64,000 nucleotides of DNA, taken from the NCBI GenBank assembly GCA_004369085.1, contig ML210276.1, forward strand, positions 1 to 64,000, in the 5' to 3' direction. Made by a program: the position numbers and the translations under genes. Origin of the DNA: Coprinopsis marcescibilis. Taxonomy: Eukaryota > Basidiomycota > Agaricomycetes > Agaricales > Psathyrellaceae. Of this stretch, positions 60,607 through 64,000 are shown one piece after another (position 1 is the stretch's first letter; each line of letters opens with the position of its first letter). The notes under the pieces were generated by a model. The model did not search any database and had not been told where the DNA came from. It saw nothing but the letters and a program-made list of their open reading frames with translations.

Positions 60607-62089
60607 TTCTTTTGCTCTGTTCTTGTGTACAAGTGCTGCCCCTATAATACCTGCTTTGTGTTATCTTCCCAAGCTCGACTGTCATCGGGTTCTCGTCGAC
60701 TGACGTGCTCCTGTTGGACAGGCCAGTTTTGCTGACCTGGCTCAGTCTGGCCTTTCTAGATCATATCATGGTTACGGATTCATCCAGGGTGTTATCAACA
60801 ATGTTCAGAAAAACTGATGCGGCATGCCATGCCACCCTACCCCGTCTCGAACACTTTCGTCACCTGGTTCAGAAGAATCTAGATTTGGATTTGCATGTTC
60901 CCCATGACATGCTTCGCCAGTTAACAACACTACTTATTTGAAGGCTGTATGCGGATCGGATATCAGGCCCATGGCCTAAGTATACCAAATCATCAAGATA
61001 TGATGGTTCGTACATTTCTTCCGTCAACCGCGCCCCCGTGACCCTCGCTAAACGCTTCCTGCAGTGAACAATTTGTCTATAATATGCAGATTCACTGTCC
61101 CTCTCTACCTAAGCCTCAATTAATCCGGCCCTTAACGAATATTCTCATGTTCGCCATGGCCTGGTGGGAATAACCAGGCACGTCCGGTCTCGGTTGCCAA
61201 TGTCATAACCACGGAAATCACCAATACCGGCTAACCTGAACCCACTGGCGCAAAATCGCGTACTTGCATCAAGGTCCCTGCATAAGCATTATTCTCAACC
61301 TGTCCACAACCACATCCATCAGCAGGATTTGACACTTCCAGCGAATGTCAGTGACATTCGATATCAAACCAACTGATTTCGAGATCCATACGAAACATGC
61401 GATGCCTAGGGCCTGCGCCGTTCCGATACTAAAGCGTCGAGGGACGCCCTTGTATTATTGTCCAAGTCGCCAGATAAGATAGATTTGAAGAAGCGGAATG
61501 CCCAAAGCGATGTCGGTCAACGGCGAGTTCGGGTTGTGGGTGTACATTTTATTATCTCAGTGATCGCAATTGACGGGACGACGCCCCCGCCCCTAGCATA
61601 CCCAGCTGTCACAATCCTACCTGCCGATAATGATAAGTAGGTATTCCTTACATACATGCCATCACCTTGAATGACACGAAGCAGCAGCTTCAGGATTACT
61701 TACCACAATTGCCTTTATCCCCTTCGGCCCCCAGTGCCGTGCAGTGCCTCTCCATCCGAACTCGGTGCCACTGTCCATCTTCGTCCCTTCCCATGGGAGT
61801 AACAACCTCGTCACCTATAAGTATATAAAGATAGAGCTGTGGGCATGGAAGCTGTCCCCCCTTGGCCGTAGATACCACCCCACCATTATCGGCGGCGCCA
61901 GTGCGGTGTGTTCAAGATTACTTGACACCATTCCAGCTCTCTGGGTGCAAGGTCCTCTCTCTCCGCCTTACCTCAACCCCACCTCTCTTTCTTTGACAGT
62001 ACCAACTCACTTTCGTTCTTGAGTCTTCGCTGGCCGAGCACCTTCGTGCAGTACCACCCTCCTTTCGAAATCATATCCCATGATATAAC
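60607..62089. other. Spacer before the right-hand DUF6533 gene
   Basis: About 1.5 kb. A 78-codon frame (60705-60941) and a 92-codon frame (61744-62022) have no recognisable domain. TATATAAAG at about 61821-61829 is a possible TATA element, but it lies 260 bp upstream of the next ATG. Confidence 0.4.
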
Positions 62090-64000
62090 ATGTCACCCGA
62101 TGCTCAACCTGGAGCAGAGATGGATCCAGTGAAGCAATCAGTAGTGTGCGTTTCCAATCATTTTTTTTTTTGCAAGTTTATACTTGGAGGCTCACTCGCT
62201 TTATTGGCTTTGCACTGTGCTTCGCTGTCCCGACCGAAACACCTACGCCATTTGCCCCATACGTTCTGTTCTACGCGTTGTGGGTCCGGTTGATTGACGG
62301 GCATTATTCTTTCCACATACACGATCCCTCGACATCGACCGTTTATAGGTATCAGACACAATATGTCGTTGCCGTTTCCCTTAGTGAGTTGATCCTGCCT
62401 TCATGTCCTTCTAGTGTGCGCGAACAGCTGATCGCTATCACCCCTCATTCCTCACATCACAATATCCCACCCATCTATTCATCTCCGCTTCATGAATCAC
62501 CCATCCATCCAAACCCGCCGAAATTAATGAACACCCGTGGAACTCGAATGACGAACAGCGATACTGCTATACGACTACGCCCTCACCTTCTGCAACGAAG
62601 TAAACTGGATCTGGCGTGGCCCATCCCGGACGTCGTTGACGACGATCCTCTTCTTCATCAACCGCTACTTTTCCCTCCTCGTCACCCCCGTTCTTGTCGC
62701 GCAGTATTTTTGGGAGAGCTCTGATTCTTCGCGGCTTCCAGTTGAGTCTTCCTCTTCGCGTTCATCCATTCATTCATTCCTTCCCGGGTTCGTTCTCCAC
62801 ATCGTTTCCAAGTTCTTTTTTATATACGAATCATATGATCATCGCGTTCCCATGTATATGTTTAACGTTTAACGCCGTACTGACGCTCGGTGCGCTGTTT
62901 ATAGCTGTACGTCCGCGTCCAACATCCAAGTCGACCCACCTAATCCATTCAAACTCCAATTTTAGATGCAGAACCTTGACCACATTTCACTACATCGCAA
63001 TCTTCTTTTCTCAATCCGTTATGGGAGGTATGTCATCCACTCATGGATCACCCTTACCCTGGGTTTGCATTTCCTCCGAACTTGTAACGAGCCCCTCTCC
63101 TCTCTAGTTATTCTCGTTATGCGAACCCACGCACTATATGGGAAACCACGATGGATTCTCCTCCTATTCGGAATAATTGCTCTAGCGGTCGTAGCAGCCG
63201 GAGTCGTACGTTTCGCATCCTACATTCCCATTCCAAAAGACGTTTCGCTGAACGTCTTCTTCTTCTCAAATCTAATGTATAGTGGGGACTGGTTACTGCA
63301 CCGAAACTGGCATTCTCCGATAGCCCAATTCCACCGAGAGGGTGTATACTTCCCGTAACTCGAAAATCGTGAGTGTCCTATTCATACCATCATTGCAACC
63401 GCGAACACGATCGCTAACATCCCAACCTCTGCACAGGATCGAAAGTAAGACATCGGACGTATTCCTTCTATCACGAATCCCGAAAAATCTTTTGGAAACT
63501 AGAATTCTGATACTAACACTCCGTCACAGATTACATGCCAGGGATCATCATGGTAATGGCGGGCGAGATGCTCATCTTCGCCATGACGCTGTACAAGTCG
63601 GTCCAGATCACGAAACGGGAAAAGCCCATTGTTCTGCGGATTCTGCTTCGCGATGGTAGGTCCCCACACCGCTTTGAGCGCTCTTCACAACGTTTGATCA
63701 ACATGCTGAACTACGCCGGCGATCTCTAGGAGCGCTGTATTTTGGGTGAGCCTTCTTTCGTTGTTAAATGTCCTGCGTGGCAACCTAGTTGCACCGCCAG
63801 GAGCAGTCCTTGATGTGATGAGGATACTAATACTTATGACTGTGTTATATAGAGTCATCATGGTAGCATATATTGGTCTACTCGTCTCGTATTATGTGAG
63901 TACCGTTCATCAACACGACTTGTTTCAATATCGCCGATGAGCTGACTACGGTGCTGCTGTTGCACAGGGTCCTGATGTACGTCGTTGCGCTTCTCCCTGG
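62090..64000 (+). CDS. DUF6533-type multi-pass membrane protein, copy 7, cut by the window edge
   Basis: ATG at 62090 (MSPDAQPGAEMDPVKQS). After one or two exons whose joins were not resolved, the signature ILLYDYALTFCNEVNWIW and SLTTILFFINRYFSLLVTPV follow. Then TTFHYIAIFFSQSVMGV is spliced to ILVMRTHALYGKPRWILLLF, and a helix MPGIIMVMAGEMLIFAMTLY ends ILLRDG. The C-terminal exon with the expected LVSRLxLNxRDP lies beyond the window. The first membrane exons differ from the array copies, and the 35-nt exon could not be placed. It faces the opposite way to the four-gene array, separated from it by SERINC. Confidence 0.72.

Noticed and set aside
60705..60941. 78-codon ORF after SERINC
   Set aside because: Does not continue the SERINC frame once the last intron is spliced; no domain.

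Overview
The window is nuclear DNA from a filamentous basidiomycete, most likely an agaricomycete. Genes are dense and on both strands. Most are cut by many short GT..AG introns of about 50-70 nt, often with a CTAAC/CTAAT-like branch site. Several proteins are of types typical of mushroom-forming fungi, above all seven copies of the DUF6533-type membrane protein. Start codons and exon joins were derived by reading frame and splice phase by hand. Boundaries called uncertain are so marked.

Layout. 0.6-4.5 kb: a DUF6533 membrane protein and an unrelated seven-helix membrane protein, both on the minus strand. 5-13.5 kb is a conserved housekeeping block: an Asp/Glu/hydantoin racemase-family enzyme, a nucleolar RRM protein (NIFK/Nop15 type), a conserved hypothetical protein divergent from it, the APC/C subunit Cdc16/Cut9/Apc6, eIF1A and an ankyrin-like protein. 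14.4-20 kb: a second DUF6533 gene, poorly supported ORFs and the first member of a small lineage-specific family (here called the RVW family). 20.6-30 kb: a TRP-type vacuolar cation channel (Yvc1), a divergently transcribed STK32/YANK-type kinase, a macrodomain hydrolase with a probable mitochondrial presequence and a divergent Tpt1-like RNA 2'-phosphotransferase. 30.5-36.5 kb is an accessory patch: a small unknown gene whose last exon matches the C-terminal tail of the next gene, an intronless BBE-type FAD oxidase, and two more RVW-family genes. 37.8-47 kb is housekeeping again: a TMEM86/YhhN protein, a DapA-family aldolase, the mitochondrial dynamin Mgm1/OPA1, a peroxisomal SCP2 protein and the Pol III repressor Maf1. 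48.5-57.8 kb: four DUF6533 genes in a head-to-tail array on the minus strand. 58.7-60.6 kb: a SERINC/TMS1 protein. The right edge cuts a seventh DUF6533 gene.

How they fit together. The housekeeping genes cover ribosome biogenesis and translation (NIFK-like, eIF1A, Maf1), the cell cycle (Apc6), mitochondria (Mgm1, probably the macrodomain and Tpt1-like proteins) and membrane lipids or ions (Yvc1, SERINC, TMEM86, SCP2). They do not form a pathway. The most distinctive content is the DUF6533 expansion. Six of the seven copies share an invariant 35-nt second coding exon at the start of the first membrane segment, and six share a C-terminal F-x-T-T-x-x-D-T type motif. No rRNA, tRNA, CRISPR array or intact transposon was recognised.
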